DNA from: an uncultured Parabacteroides sp.
GTDB taxonomy: Bacteria; Bacteroidota; Bacteroidia; Bacteroidales; Tannerellaceae
Assembly: GCA_937894065.1 (NCBI GenBank)
Contig: CALCST010000005.1
Location: 1-23,799 of the forward strand
Length of the DNA: 23,799 nt
Reading direction: 5' to 3'
Position numbers and translations under genes: made by a program. Below the pieces are notes generated by a model. That model ran no database searches, was not told the origin of the DNA, and was given only the letters and a program-made list of their open reading frames with translations. Of the stretch, positions 14,581 through 21,262 are shown piece after piece. Within the stretch, counting starts at the first letter, position 1, and each line of letters begins with the position of its first letter.

Positions 14581-16794
14581 TCAGGAATTCAATCTCTCAA
14601 CCGTTTTCACCCCTTTGACGGTCTTGAGCTTTTTCATAAGCATATTCAATGTTATCGTGTCGCGAACCATTACCGTAAAGTTTCCTTGGAACAAACCGTC
14701 CACAGAATTGATATTAATTGAACGCAAGTTTATTCCTGCCTCTTTTCCTATAACAGATGTGATGTTTGTAACGATTGCAATATCATCACGACCGACAACT
14801 CTGAGCGTAACAATATATCCATTATCACCTTTGCCACTCCATTTTGCACGAATTATACGGTAACCGAAACGGCTGAACATCTCCTGGGCATTAGGACAGT
14901 CCATTCTGTGGATTTTGATTCCCTGAGTTGATACAAATCCAAACACCTCGTCGCCATAAATAGGATTACAGCATTTTGCCAGTTTATATTCAATACCTGT
15001 AAGGTTTTTGTCTATTACAAGAACATCCTTGTTTGTTGAGATTTCCTCAGCTTCTGTTGTAGTAACGAATTCCTCCGCACTGCGGATATTCGTATGTTCC
15101 ATATTTTCGGACTCACGGCGAGTCAGCTCCAGATATTCATCAATAACCACATTCGGGTCAAGTTTTTCCTCGCCCAAAGCAATATAGAAATCTGTTACAG
15201 TTTTATATCCTTTACGTTTAATATAGCGCATCAAAGGAGCTTCCTCCATCTCAATCTTACGGTTCTTGAAACGGCGCTGCAACATTTCCTTTGCAAAATT
15301 TGCTGTTTTGGCAGCTTCTTCACGCAAAGCCTGTTTTATTCGAACACGAGCCTTCGATGTAACAACAAAGTTAAGCCAATCCTGTTTTGGAGATTGTGAA
15401 GGAGAAGTTACCACAGAAACCGTATCACCATTCTCCAACACATATTTTATCGGCACATTCTTACCGTTAACCTTTGCAGAAACGCATTTACTACCAAGCT
15501 GAGAATGAATGCTGAAAGCAAAATCAAGGACGGTCGCACCTTTTGCAAGTTTAATAAGCTCGCCAGTCGGGGTAAACACATAGATTTCATCCTTATAAAG
15601 GTCCATCTTGATATCCTGCATCAAATCCATCGGGCTGGAGTTTTTGTTTTCCAACGCAGCACGCACATTGTTCATAAACTCATCAAGTCCGCTTTCTGCC
15701 TTCACACCTTTATATCTCCAGTGTGCAGCCAAACCACGCTCGGCAATTTCGTCCATTCTTTTGGTACGAATCTGAACCTCAACCCATTTGTTCTGCGGGC
15801 CCATAACAGTGATATGAAGACTTTCATAACCATTTGATTTCGGGATGGAAATCCAGTCCTTCATTCTGTTAGGATTAGGCTGATACATATCTGTTATTAT
15901 AGAATAGACTTGCCAGCATTCCGAACGCTCTTTTTCCAATGGAGTGTCAAGCACAACTCTGATGGCAAACAAATCATAGATGCCTTCAAATTCGACCTTC
16001 TGCTTTTTCAGCTTATTGTTTATAGAATGTATGGACTTTGTTCTGCCCTTGATGTCGAATTTCAGGCCAGCTTCCTGAAGTTTCTTTTTGATAGGAGCAA
16101 TAAACTCTGCAATATATGCATCGCGCGAACGCTTGGTTTCATTCAGCTTCTTCTTGATAAAATCAAACTGCTTACGGTCTGTATATTTCAAAGACAAATC
16201 TTCAAGTTCGCTCTTTATCTTATATAACCCCAGTCGGTGAGCCAAAGGAGCATAAAGATATGCAGCTTCGGTTGCAAGACGGATACGGTCATCTTCCTGA
16301 AGTTTCTTTCCCAAACGCATCATGCACAGACGGTCGGCAATCATAAGCAGGATTACTCGAACGTCCTCAGCAAACGTAAACAGCAAATGATGGAAATTTT
16401 CAGAATTTACAGCAGTATTACGGGCATACAAATCAGAAGTTTTCAAAAGACGTTGAATCATCAATGTTATGTCCTCTCCGAACATATCTTTCACTTCCTC
16501 AATGGTGATTACCTGTTTGTAAACAGGACGGTAAAGCAAAATTGCAATAACAGAAGTGCGCTTCAACCCGATTTCAACCGCAGCAATAAGAGCAGTGTTG
16601 ATGTTACGAAGCAAACCGTTAATTCCATTTTTATCTCTACCATAACAATCCTGAGCTACGATATGAGCCATCACCTTTTTCATCTTCGGAATATCCTCTT
16701 TCTCCAGGAAAGAAGATAAAGAACGCAACAATAGCCTGTATTTTGAGAGAAATTCTTTTTTCTCTTCGGTGGTAAAAAACGGTTCCTTTTCCAT
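14581..16794 (-). CDS. RelA/SpoT homologue with degenerate hydrolase domain ((p)ppGpp synthetase)
   Basis: A 737-residue long RSH protein starting at the ATG at 16794 (MEKEPFFTTEEKKEF); the ATG at 16878 would add 28 basic hydrophobic residues not seen in the family. Order: pseudo-HD domain about 40-185; (p)ppGpp synthetase with GRTKSIHSI, YDLFAIRVVLD, RMKDWISIPKSNGYESLH and VEVQIRT; TGS domain (DEIYVFTPTGELIKLAKGAT); helical region; conserved-Cys stretch (AKCCNPIYGDEVFGF); C-terminal ACT domain. The synthetase keeps its catalytic residues and an RxKD motif. In the hydrolase domain the HD motif of ALLHDVVEDT reads ILLYRPVYKQV (Tyr88-Arg89) and the first His of HP is missing; only Asp154 (ADRL) remains. 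Synthesis without hydrolysis is therefore expected, with another RSH providing hydrolysis. Confidence 0.92.
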   Translation of the reverse strand: MEKEPFFTTEEKKEFLSKYRLLLRSLSSFLEKEDIPKMKKVMAHIVAQDCYGRDKNGINGLLRNINTALIAAVEIGLKRTSVIAILLYRPVYKQVITIEEVKDMFGEDITLMIQRLLKTSDLYARNTAVNSENFHHLLFTFAEDVRVILLMIADRLCMMRLGKKLQEDDRIRLATEAAYLYAPLAHRLGLYKIKSELEDLSLKYTDRKQFDFIKKKLNETKRSRDAYIAEFIAPIKKKLQEAGLKFDIKGRTKSIHSINNKLKKQKVEFEGIYDLFAIRVVLDTPLEKERSECWQVYSIITDMYQPNPNRMKDWISIPKSNGYESLHITVMGPQNKWVEVQIRTKRMDEIAERGLAAHWRYKGVKAESGLDEFMNNVRAALENKNSSPMDLMQDIKMDLYKDEIYVFTPTGELIKLAKGATVLDFAFSIHSQLGSKCVSAKVNGKNVPIKYVLENGDTVSVVTSPSQSPKQDWLNFVVTSKARVRIKQALREEAAKTANFAKEMLQRRFKNRKIEMEEAPLMRYIKRKGYKTVTDFYIALGEEKLDPNVVIDEYLELTRRESENMEHTNIRSAEEFVTTTEAEEISTNKDVLVIDKNLTGIEYKLAKCCNPIYGDEVFGFVSTQGIKIHRMDCPNAQEMFSRFGYRIIRAKWSGKGDNGYIVTLRVVGRDDIAIVTNITSVIGKEAGINLRSININSVDGLFQGNFTVMVRDTITLNMLMKKLKTVKGVKTVERLNS

Positions 16795-16899
16795 AAACAA
16801 TCCTTTATTTATGGTTCGCAGAAAACGAACCAGCCGTAAAACATATCGTAAAATTATCTTTTTATTTGCAATAAACATAGTAGTTTGTAAGGTTTTTTA

Positions 16900-16907
16900 T
16901 ACATTTG
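16900..16907 (+). promoter_or_regulatory. Possible -7 box in the divergent intergenic region
   Basis: TACATTTG fits TAnnTTTG exactly in the 236-bp gap between the RSH gene and the DUF4301 gene, on the plus strand. No -33 TTTG is found at the usual 19-20 bp, so this is only a candidate. Confidence 0.25.
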
Positions 16908-17030
16908 TGAAACCAGCTTATAAAAAAGCTCATGAAAAACAAACAGCATTTTCTGAAATTTCTTCGATTATCTGACATGAAATAACAGAACTTGAATGAA
17001 TGATTATGAAATTCACAAAATATTTATACT

Positions 17031-18551
17031 ATGTTAAACGCAAAAGACTTAGAACTGCTTGCTTCAAAAGGAATCACTCCTGAAGCATTGGAAGAACAGC
17101 TGGCATGTTTTGCAAAAGGCTTTCCTTTCCTTGAAATCGAAGCTTCCGCTTCTGTAGAAAAAGGTATTAAAGTTATTTCACAGGACGAACAGGCTACTTA
17201 TATGGAAGCTTGGGACAAATATCTTGCTGAAAACAAAAAGATTTTGAAATTCGTTCCTGCATCTGGTGCTGCAAGCCGAATGTTCAAGAATCTGTATGAG
17301 TTCCTTTCAGCAGATTATTCTACTCCAAGCAATGCTTTCGAACAGAAGTTCTTCAACGAAATCACAAATTTTGCATTCTATAATGCACTAAACAAAGTTT
17401 GCCTGAAAAACGAAGGTAAAGACATTCCAGCACTGATTGCTGCGGGTGAATATAAAGCTGTTGTTGCAAATCTCCTTGAAAGCAAAGGTTTGAATTACGG
17501 TTCTCTTCCTAAAGGTTTGTTGTTGTTCCACAAATATAATGATGGAGAACGTACTGCTATGGAAGAACATCTTGCCGAAGGTGCAATGTATGCTAAGAAC
17601 AACGCAGGAGAAGTAAATATCCACTTCACAGTTTCTCCTGAGCATGTAAAGCTTTTCGAACAGCTTGTAATGTCTAAAAAACCTATATTCGAAGATCGTT
17701 TTTCTGTAAAATACGATATTTCTTTCAGTGTTCAGAAGCCAAGCACAGACACTGTTGCCGCAGCTATGGACAACACTCCTTTCCGCGACAAGAATGGAAA
17801 TCTTCTTTTCCGTCCGGGTGGTCACGGTGCTTTGATTGAAAACTTGAATGATGTTGATGCTGATGTTGTTTTCGTTAAGAATATCGATAATGTTGTTCCA
17901 GACAGCTTCAAATGCTCAACTGTTATATGGAAAAAGGTATTGGCTGGTGTTTTGGTTACTCTTCAGGAAAAGATATTCGGTTATCTGAATCTTATCGAAA
18001 CAGGAAAATATTCTCACAGCCAGATTGAAGAAATGATTCATTTCTTGCAGAACGAACTTTGTATCCGCAAGCCGGACATCAAAGATTTGGAAGATGCAGA
18101 ATTGATTCTTTATATAAAGAGCAAACTTCTTCGCCCTATCCGTGTTTGTGGAATGGTTAAGAATGTTGGCGAACCTGGCGGTGGTCCGTTCCTGGCTGTT
18201 AATCCTGACGGTACTGTTTCTTTGCAGGTTCTGGAAAGTTCTCAGATTGACATGAACGATCCTCAGAAGAAAGCTTTGTTTGAAAAAGGCACTCACTTCA
18301 ATCCTGTTGATTTGGTTTGTGCTGTAAAGAATCATAAAGGTGAGAAATATAATTTGCCTGACTATGTAGATAAAAATACAGGATTTATCTCTCATAAGAG
18401 CAAAGACGGACGTGAGCTGAAGGCTCTGGAATTGCCTGGATTGTGGAATGGCGCAATGAGCAACTGGAATACAGTGTTTGTTGAAGTTCCTATCAGTACA
18501 TTCAATCCGGTTAAGACTGTAAATGATTTGTTACGTCCTGAGCATCAGTAA
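17031..18551 (+). CDS. DUF4301 family protein
   Basis: A 506-residue cytoplasmic protein matching the Bacteroidetes-typical DUF4301 family by its opening (MLNAKDLELLASKGITPEAL, LACFAKGFPFLEIEASASV) and the motif FVPASGAASRMFKNL at about residues 77-91. Other likely conserved stretches are LFRPGGHGALIENLNDVDAD, RVCGMVKNVGEPGGGPFLAV and the C-terminal ELPGLWNGAMSNWNTVFVEV. The Gly-rich PASGAASRMFK and RPGGHGALIENLN elements recall nucleotide-sugar pyrophosphorylase loops (PxGxGSR and GHGx), so a nucleotidyltransferase-like fold is a reasonable guess. That is inference from motifs, and no activity is established from this sequence. No signal peptide or membrane segment is present. It is monocistronic, followed by an inverted-repeat element at 18574-18613. 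Confidence 0.82.
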   Translation: MLNAKDLELLASKGITPEALEEQLACFAKGFPFLEIEASASVEKGIKVISQDEQATYMEAWDKYLAENKKILKFVPASGAASRMFKNLYEFLSADYSTPSNAFEQKFFNEITNFAFYNALNKVCLKNEGKDIPALIAAGEYKAVVANLLESKGLNYGSLPKGLLLFHKYNDGERTAMEEHLAEGAMYAKNNAGEVNIHFTVSPEHVKLFEQLVMSKKPIFEDRFSVKYDISFSVQKPSTDTVAAAMDNTPFRDKNGNLLFRPGGHGALIENLNDVDADVVFVKNIDNVVPDSFKCSTVIWKKVLAGVLVTLQEKIFGYLNLIETGKYSHSQIEEMIHFLQNELCIRKPDIKDLEDAELILYIKSKLLRPIRVCGMVKNVGEPGGGPFLAVNPDGTVSLQVLESSQIDMNDPQKKALFEKGTHFNPVDLVCAVKNHKGEKYNLPDYVDKNTGFISHKSKDGRELKALELPGLWNGAMSNWNTVFVEVPISTFNPVKTVNDLLRPEHQ

Positions 18552-18573
18552 TTGAAGAATACAAAGAAATATG

Positions 18574-18613
18574 TTGACAAGGAGACAAGAAGTGTATTCT
18601 GTCTCCTTGTTAA
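18574..18613. repeat. Inverted-repeat element E downstream of the DUF4301 gene
   Basis: TTGACAAGGAGACA (18574-18587) and TGTCTCCTTGTTAA (18600-18613) pair at 13 of 14 positions around a 12-nt loop. CTTGTTAA and CTTGTTAC recur 16 nt apart on the right side, so the 8-nt periodicity of the other elements is weakly retained. No T-tract follows. Confidence 0.6.
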
Positions 18614-18644
18614 TTTATCAGCTTGTTACCAAAACCGCCCACAA

Positions 18645-18698
18645 TTTGCACAAATCAACTTTTTTCTATAATATTGTATACAAATTGTACACAATATT
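18645..18698 (+). promoter_or_regulatory. metY promoter with overlapping operator-like dyad
   Basis: TTTG (18645-18648), a 20-bp spacer and TAATATTG (18669-18676; one mismatch to TAnnTTTG) form a likely promoter. The -7 box lies inside an inverted repeat, AATATTGTATAC (18670-18681) and GTACACAATATT (18687-18698), complementary at 11 of 12 positions with a 5-bp spacer. It also reads as two direct copies of ATTGTAYACAA 12 bp apart. It ends three bases before the ATG, so a bound protein would block initiation. Confidence 0.5.
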
Positions 18699-18701
18699 AA
18701 T

Positions 18702-19988
18702 ATGAAGCTAGACAATCTACACTTTGAGACTTTACAATTACACGTTGGTCAAGAACAGCCGGATCCTGCGACAGATGCACGAGCTGTTCCTATTTATCAG
18801 ACAACTTCCTATGTTTTCAGAAATTCGGCACATGCTGAAGCCAGGTTCAATCTGACTGATGCAGGAAACATATACGGACGCCTTACTAATTCAACTCAAG
18901 ATGTACTGGAAAAAAGAATTGCTGCGCTTGAAGGTGGTATTGCAGCTCTTGCTGTTGCTTCCGGAGCTGCTGCTATAACTTATGCTTTCCAGAATATTAC
19001 CCGCTCGGGCGACCATATTGTTGCAGCAAAAACTATTTACGGTGGTACTTATAATCTTCTGGAACATACTTTGACTCAATATGGAATATCAACAACTTTT
19101 GTTGATCCTTCAAATTTGGAAAATTTCGAGAATGCTATACAGGAAAATACAAAGTTTATATTCATTGAAACATTAGGCAACCCTCATTCCAATATTATTG
19201 ATATAAGTATAGTTGCCGACATTGCTCACAGACATAATATTCCTCTGATTGTTGACAACACTTTCGCTACACCTTTCCTTTTGCGTCCTATCGAGCATGG
19301 AGCTGATATTGTGGTTCATTCTGCTACGAAATTTATAGGCGGACATGGAACTACTCTCGGTGGTATAATAGTTGATTCTGGAAAATTCAACTGGAAAGCT
19401 TCAGGTAAATTTCCACAGCTGACGGAGCCTGATCCTTGCTATCATGGTGCGGTGTTCAGCGAAGTTGCGGGGAATGCGGCATATATCACACGTATAAGAG
19501 CTATTCTCCTTCGCGATACCGGTGCTGCTATCAGTCCAATAAGTGCTTTTCTTCTGTTGCAGGGTATCGAAACTCTTTCTCTACGTGTTGAACGTCATGT
19601 ATATAATGCTTTGCGGGTAGTAGATTTTCTGAAATCTCATCCGAAAGTTGAAAAGGTTAATCATCCTTCTCTGCCAGAGCATCCTGACCATAAGCTTTAC
19701 AAGAAATATTTCCCTAACGGTGGCGGTTCTATTTTTACCATCAATTTGAAAGGTGGAACCAAAGAGGCACATGCATTCATCGACAATCTGCAAATATTCT
19801 CACTTCTTGCCAATGTTGCTGATGTGAAGTCTCTTGTAATTCATCCGTCAACAACTACCCACTCACAATTGTCAGACAAGGAAAAACTGGAACAGGAAAT
19901 TTTTCCAGGAACTGTACGCCTGTCAATTGGAACTGAGCATATTGACGATATTATTAAAGATTTGTCACAATCGTTGGAGAAAATTTAA
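18702..19988 (+). CDS. metY: O-acetylhomoserine sulfhydrylase (MetY)
   Basis: A 428-residue PLP enzyme of the Cys/Met metabolism family. It makes homocysteine from O-acetylhomoserine and sulfide, the direct sulfhydrylation route to methionine. Diagnostic stretches: FETLQLHVGQEQPDPATDAR and VPIYQTTSYVF at the start, NIYGRLTNSTQDVLEKRIAA with the Tyr/Arg phosphate contacts, VASGAAAITYA, FIETLGNPHSNIIDI, VDNTFATPFLLRPIEHGADI, and VHSATKFIGGHGTTLGG with the PLP-binding Lys210. The C-terminus has HPSTTTHSQLSDKE and PGTVRLSIGTEHIDDIIKDL, typical for the MetY subgroup, as is the length near 430 (MetB/MetC are about 380-400). A dyad covers its promoter. A cobalamin riboswitch follows within 50 bp of the stop but cannot control this gene, because it lies downstream. 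Confidence 0.95.
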   Translation: MKLDNLHFETLQLHVGQEQPDPATDARAVPIYQTTSYVFRNSAHAEARFNLTDAGNIYGRLTNSTQDVLEKRIAALEGGIAALAVASGAAAITYAFQNITRSGDHIVAAKTIYGGTYNLLEHTLTQYGISTTFVDPSNLENFENAIQENTKFIFIETLGNPHSNIIDISIVADIAHRHNIPLIVDNTFATPFLLRPIEHGADIVVHSATKFIGGHGTTLGGIIVDSGKFNWKASGKFPQLTEPDPCYHGAVFSEVAGNAAYITRIRAILLRDTGAAISPISAFLLLQGIETLSLRVERHVYNALRVVDFLKSHPKVEKVNHPSLPEHPDHKLYKKYFPNGGGSIFTINLKGGTKEAHAFIDNLQIFSLLANVADVKSLVIHPSTTTHSQLSDKEKLEQEIFPGTVRLSIGTEHIDDIIKDLSQSLEKI

Positions 19989-20000
19989 ATCGGCATAGAG

Positions 20001-20030
20001 TTTCATAATATCAAAAAAGCATTATATTTG
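20001..20030 (+). promoter_or_regulatory. Predicted promoter of the riboswitch transcript
   Basis: TATATTTG (20023-20030) fits TAnnTTTG exactly; TTTC at 20001-20004, 18 bp upstream, is a weak -33. Start of transcription near 20035 would coincide with the first base of the aptamer P1 helix. Confidence 0.5.
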
Positions 20031-20033
20031 CAA

Positions 20034-20212
20034 CTGAACATTGTTCTTAATCCGGTTGTCGCCGGATAAGATTAAAAGGGAATCAGGTGAGAATCCTGAA
20101 CAGTCCCGCTGCTGTAAGCTTCATAAAAACGGAAAAGCATTCCTTTAGCCACTGGTAAATATCCGGGAAGGCGCTTTATCCGGAAGTAAGTCAGAAGACC
20201 TGCAATGCTCAG
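20034..20212 (+). ncRNA. Cobalamin riboswitch aptamer
   Basis: The conserved core is in order: AAAAGGGAA, CAGGTGAGAATCCTG, ACAGTCCCGCTGCTGTAA, the B12-box element AGCCACTG, GGGAAGGC and AAGTCAGAAGACCTGC. P1 is formed by CTGAACATTG (20034-20043) with CAATGCTCAG (20203-20212), nine of ten pairs. CCGGATAAG near 20063 pairs with CTTTATCCGG near 20174. Nothing appears truncated. Adenosyl- versus hydroxo/methylcobalamin preference cannot be told from sequence alone. The closest downstream gene starts 325 nt after the aptamer. Confidence 0.93.
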
Positions 20213-20537
20213 TTTCAGAAGGTTTCGAGGAAAGACCTGAAGATATAAACTTCTTCCATTAAACTTCTTGCAGAAAGGTTTTTATCTGAAATTTCTTACT
20301 CATCCGTCTGAAACAAACAAGTTTGATTTTTTAATTATTTTGCCATAATAATTAGGAATAAAAGCACGGTTTCCGGCGGGATGAGCTCCGCCAGTAATCG
20401 TGCTTTTCTTTTTTTAGCAATTTATTTATATGGAATTTCAATTTTAATATATTTATTTGTATTTGATTTATATGCCAGTAATGAAATATAGATATTATTT
20501 CATATCTGCATAATTTTCACTTTAATAATATAAGAAT
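20213..20537 (+). promoter_or_regulatory. Leader between riboswitch and beta-barrel gene
   Basis: There is no gene in this 325-nt stretch. The aptamer's 3' elements TCAGAAG and AAGACCTG recur at 20215-20221 and 20232-20239, possibly as competing strands of an expression platform. A small AT-rich hairpin (CAAA-CAAG-TTTG then ATTTTTT) lies before 20335, and a strong terminator at 20360-20415. The final 120 nt are AT-rich without a recognised promoter. Confidence 0.4.
20360..20415 (+). terminator. Two-tier intrinsic terminator downstream of the riboswitch
   Basis: The outer stem AAAAGCACG (20360-20368) pairs perfectly with CGTGCTTTT (20399-20407), and the inner stem GGCGG (20375-20379) with CCGCC (20388-20392). 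A symmetric 6-nt internal loop separates them, and a T-tract covers 20409-20415. It would stop transcripts from the riboswitch promoter unless overridden. Confidence 0.85.
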
Positions 20538-21140
20538 ATGAAAAAGAAGTTTAGTTTATTTTTAATTGCTCTGTTGGCAATATTGACTTTACCAGCTCAA
20601 GCTCAATTCAGAATTGGTGTCAAAGGTGGTGCAAACATTTCGTCAATACATTTTTCAGACCCAGTAGAGAATTTTAATGCATCAAATATGACCGGATTTC
20701 ATATCGGTCCTATGGTTGAATTGATGGCTCCGGTAATTGGTCTGGGATTTGATGCTGCAGTTTTATATTCTCAGAAAGGTATGGAAGCTTATGGCGAAAC
20801 ATTCCGTACAGACTATCTTGATGTTCCTGTTAATTTAAAATGGAAATTCGGATTGCCAATATTGAAAGTATATCTTACTGCGGGTCCATACATCGGATTC
20901 AAACTTGGGAACAGTGATTCTTTTGATACTTTTATTGATAACTTGGGAAGTGTTGGCGATCAGTTCAAGACAAAATCTTTTAGTGCCGGTCTTAATTTTG
21001 GTGCCGGTGTTGAAGTTATCAAACATCTTCAGGTTGGTTTGAACTACGGATTAGGATTAACAGACAATTACAGTATCGACAAACTGAATATGAACGGTAA
21101 GAATCGTGGATGGTCAATCTCCGCTGCAATTCTGTTCTAA
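20538..21140 (+). CDS. Outer-membrane beta-barrel protein (PorT/OMP_b-brl type)
   Basis: A 200-residue exported protein. The signal peptide MKKKFSLFLIALLAILTLPA is cleaved after AQA (residue 22). The mature part opens with FRIGVKGGANISSIHF and continues as alternating amphipathic strands (GFHIGPMVELMAP, FDAAVLYSQKGMEAYGE, DYLDVPVNLKWKFGLPILKV, AGPYIGFKLG, FSAGLNFGAGVEVIKHLQVG), ending WSISAAILF with the terminal Phe that BAM substrates carry. This is the common Bacteroidetes eight-strand barrel (outer membrane protein beta-barrel family, often labelled PorT-like). It is the first gene after the cobalamin riboswitch, but a terminator lies between them, so control by B12 is possible and not shown. 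It is followed by its own terminator at 21161-21220. Confidence 0.88.
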   Translation: MKKKFSLFLIALLAILTLPAQAQFRIGVKGGANISSIHFSDPVENFNASNMTGFHIGPMVELMAPVIGLGFDAAVLYSQKGMEAYGETFRTDYLDVPVNLKWKFGLPILKVYLTAGPYIGFKLGNSDSFDTFIDNLGSVGDQFKTKSFSAGLNFGAGVEVIKHLQVGLNYGLGLTDNYSIDKLNMNGKNRGWSISAAILF

Positions 21141-21160
21141 TAATTCATAAATTAATCTTG

Positions 21161-21220
21161 GAAGAAGTTGGGAAATCCACCTATATATGGTAAAAGGATT
21201 TCTTAACTTCTTCATTTTTT
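21161..21220 (+). terminator. Intrinsic terminator after the beta-barrel gene
   Basis: GAAGAAGTTGGGAAATCC (21161-21178) pairs over all 18 positions, two as G-U, with GGATTTCTTAACTTCTTC (21196-21213). The 17-nt loop is followed by a TTTTTT tract at 21215-21220. Confidence 0.8.
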
Positions 21221-21262
21221 ATATCCTTGTAATTTTATTCTCTTTAATATTTAGTTCATGAT

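Noticed and set aside
15094..16719. Several open frames antisense to the RSH gene
   Set aside because: All are shadows of a well-recognised conserved coding sequence, without domain motifs or promoters.
20381..20491. Short reading frame starting MSSASNRAFLFLAIYLY in the riboswitch leader
   Set aside because: Its first half is the terminator hairpin and T-tract, and its hydrophobic character follows from AT-rich DNA. No supporting start signal was found.
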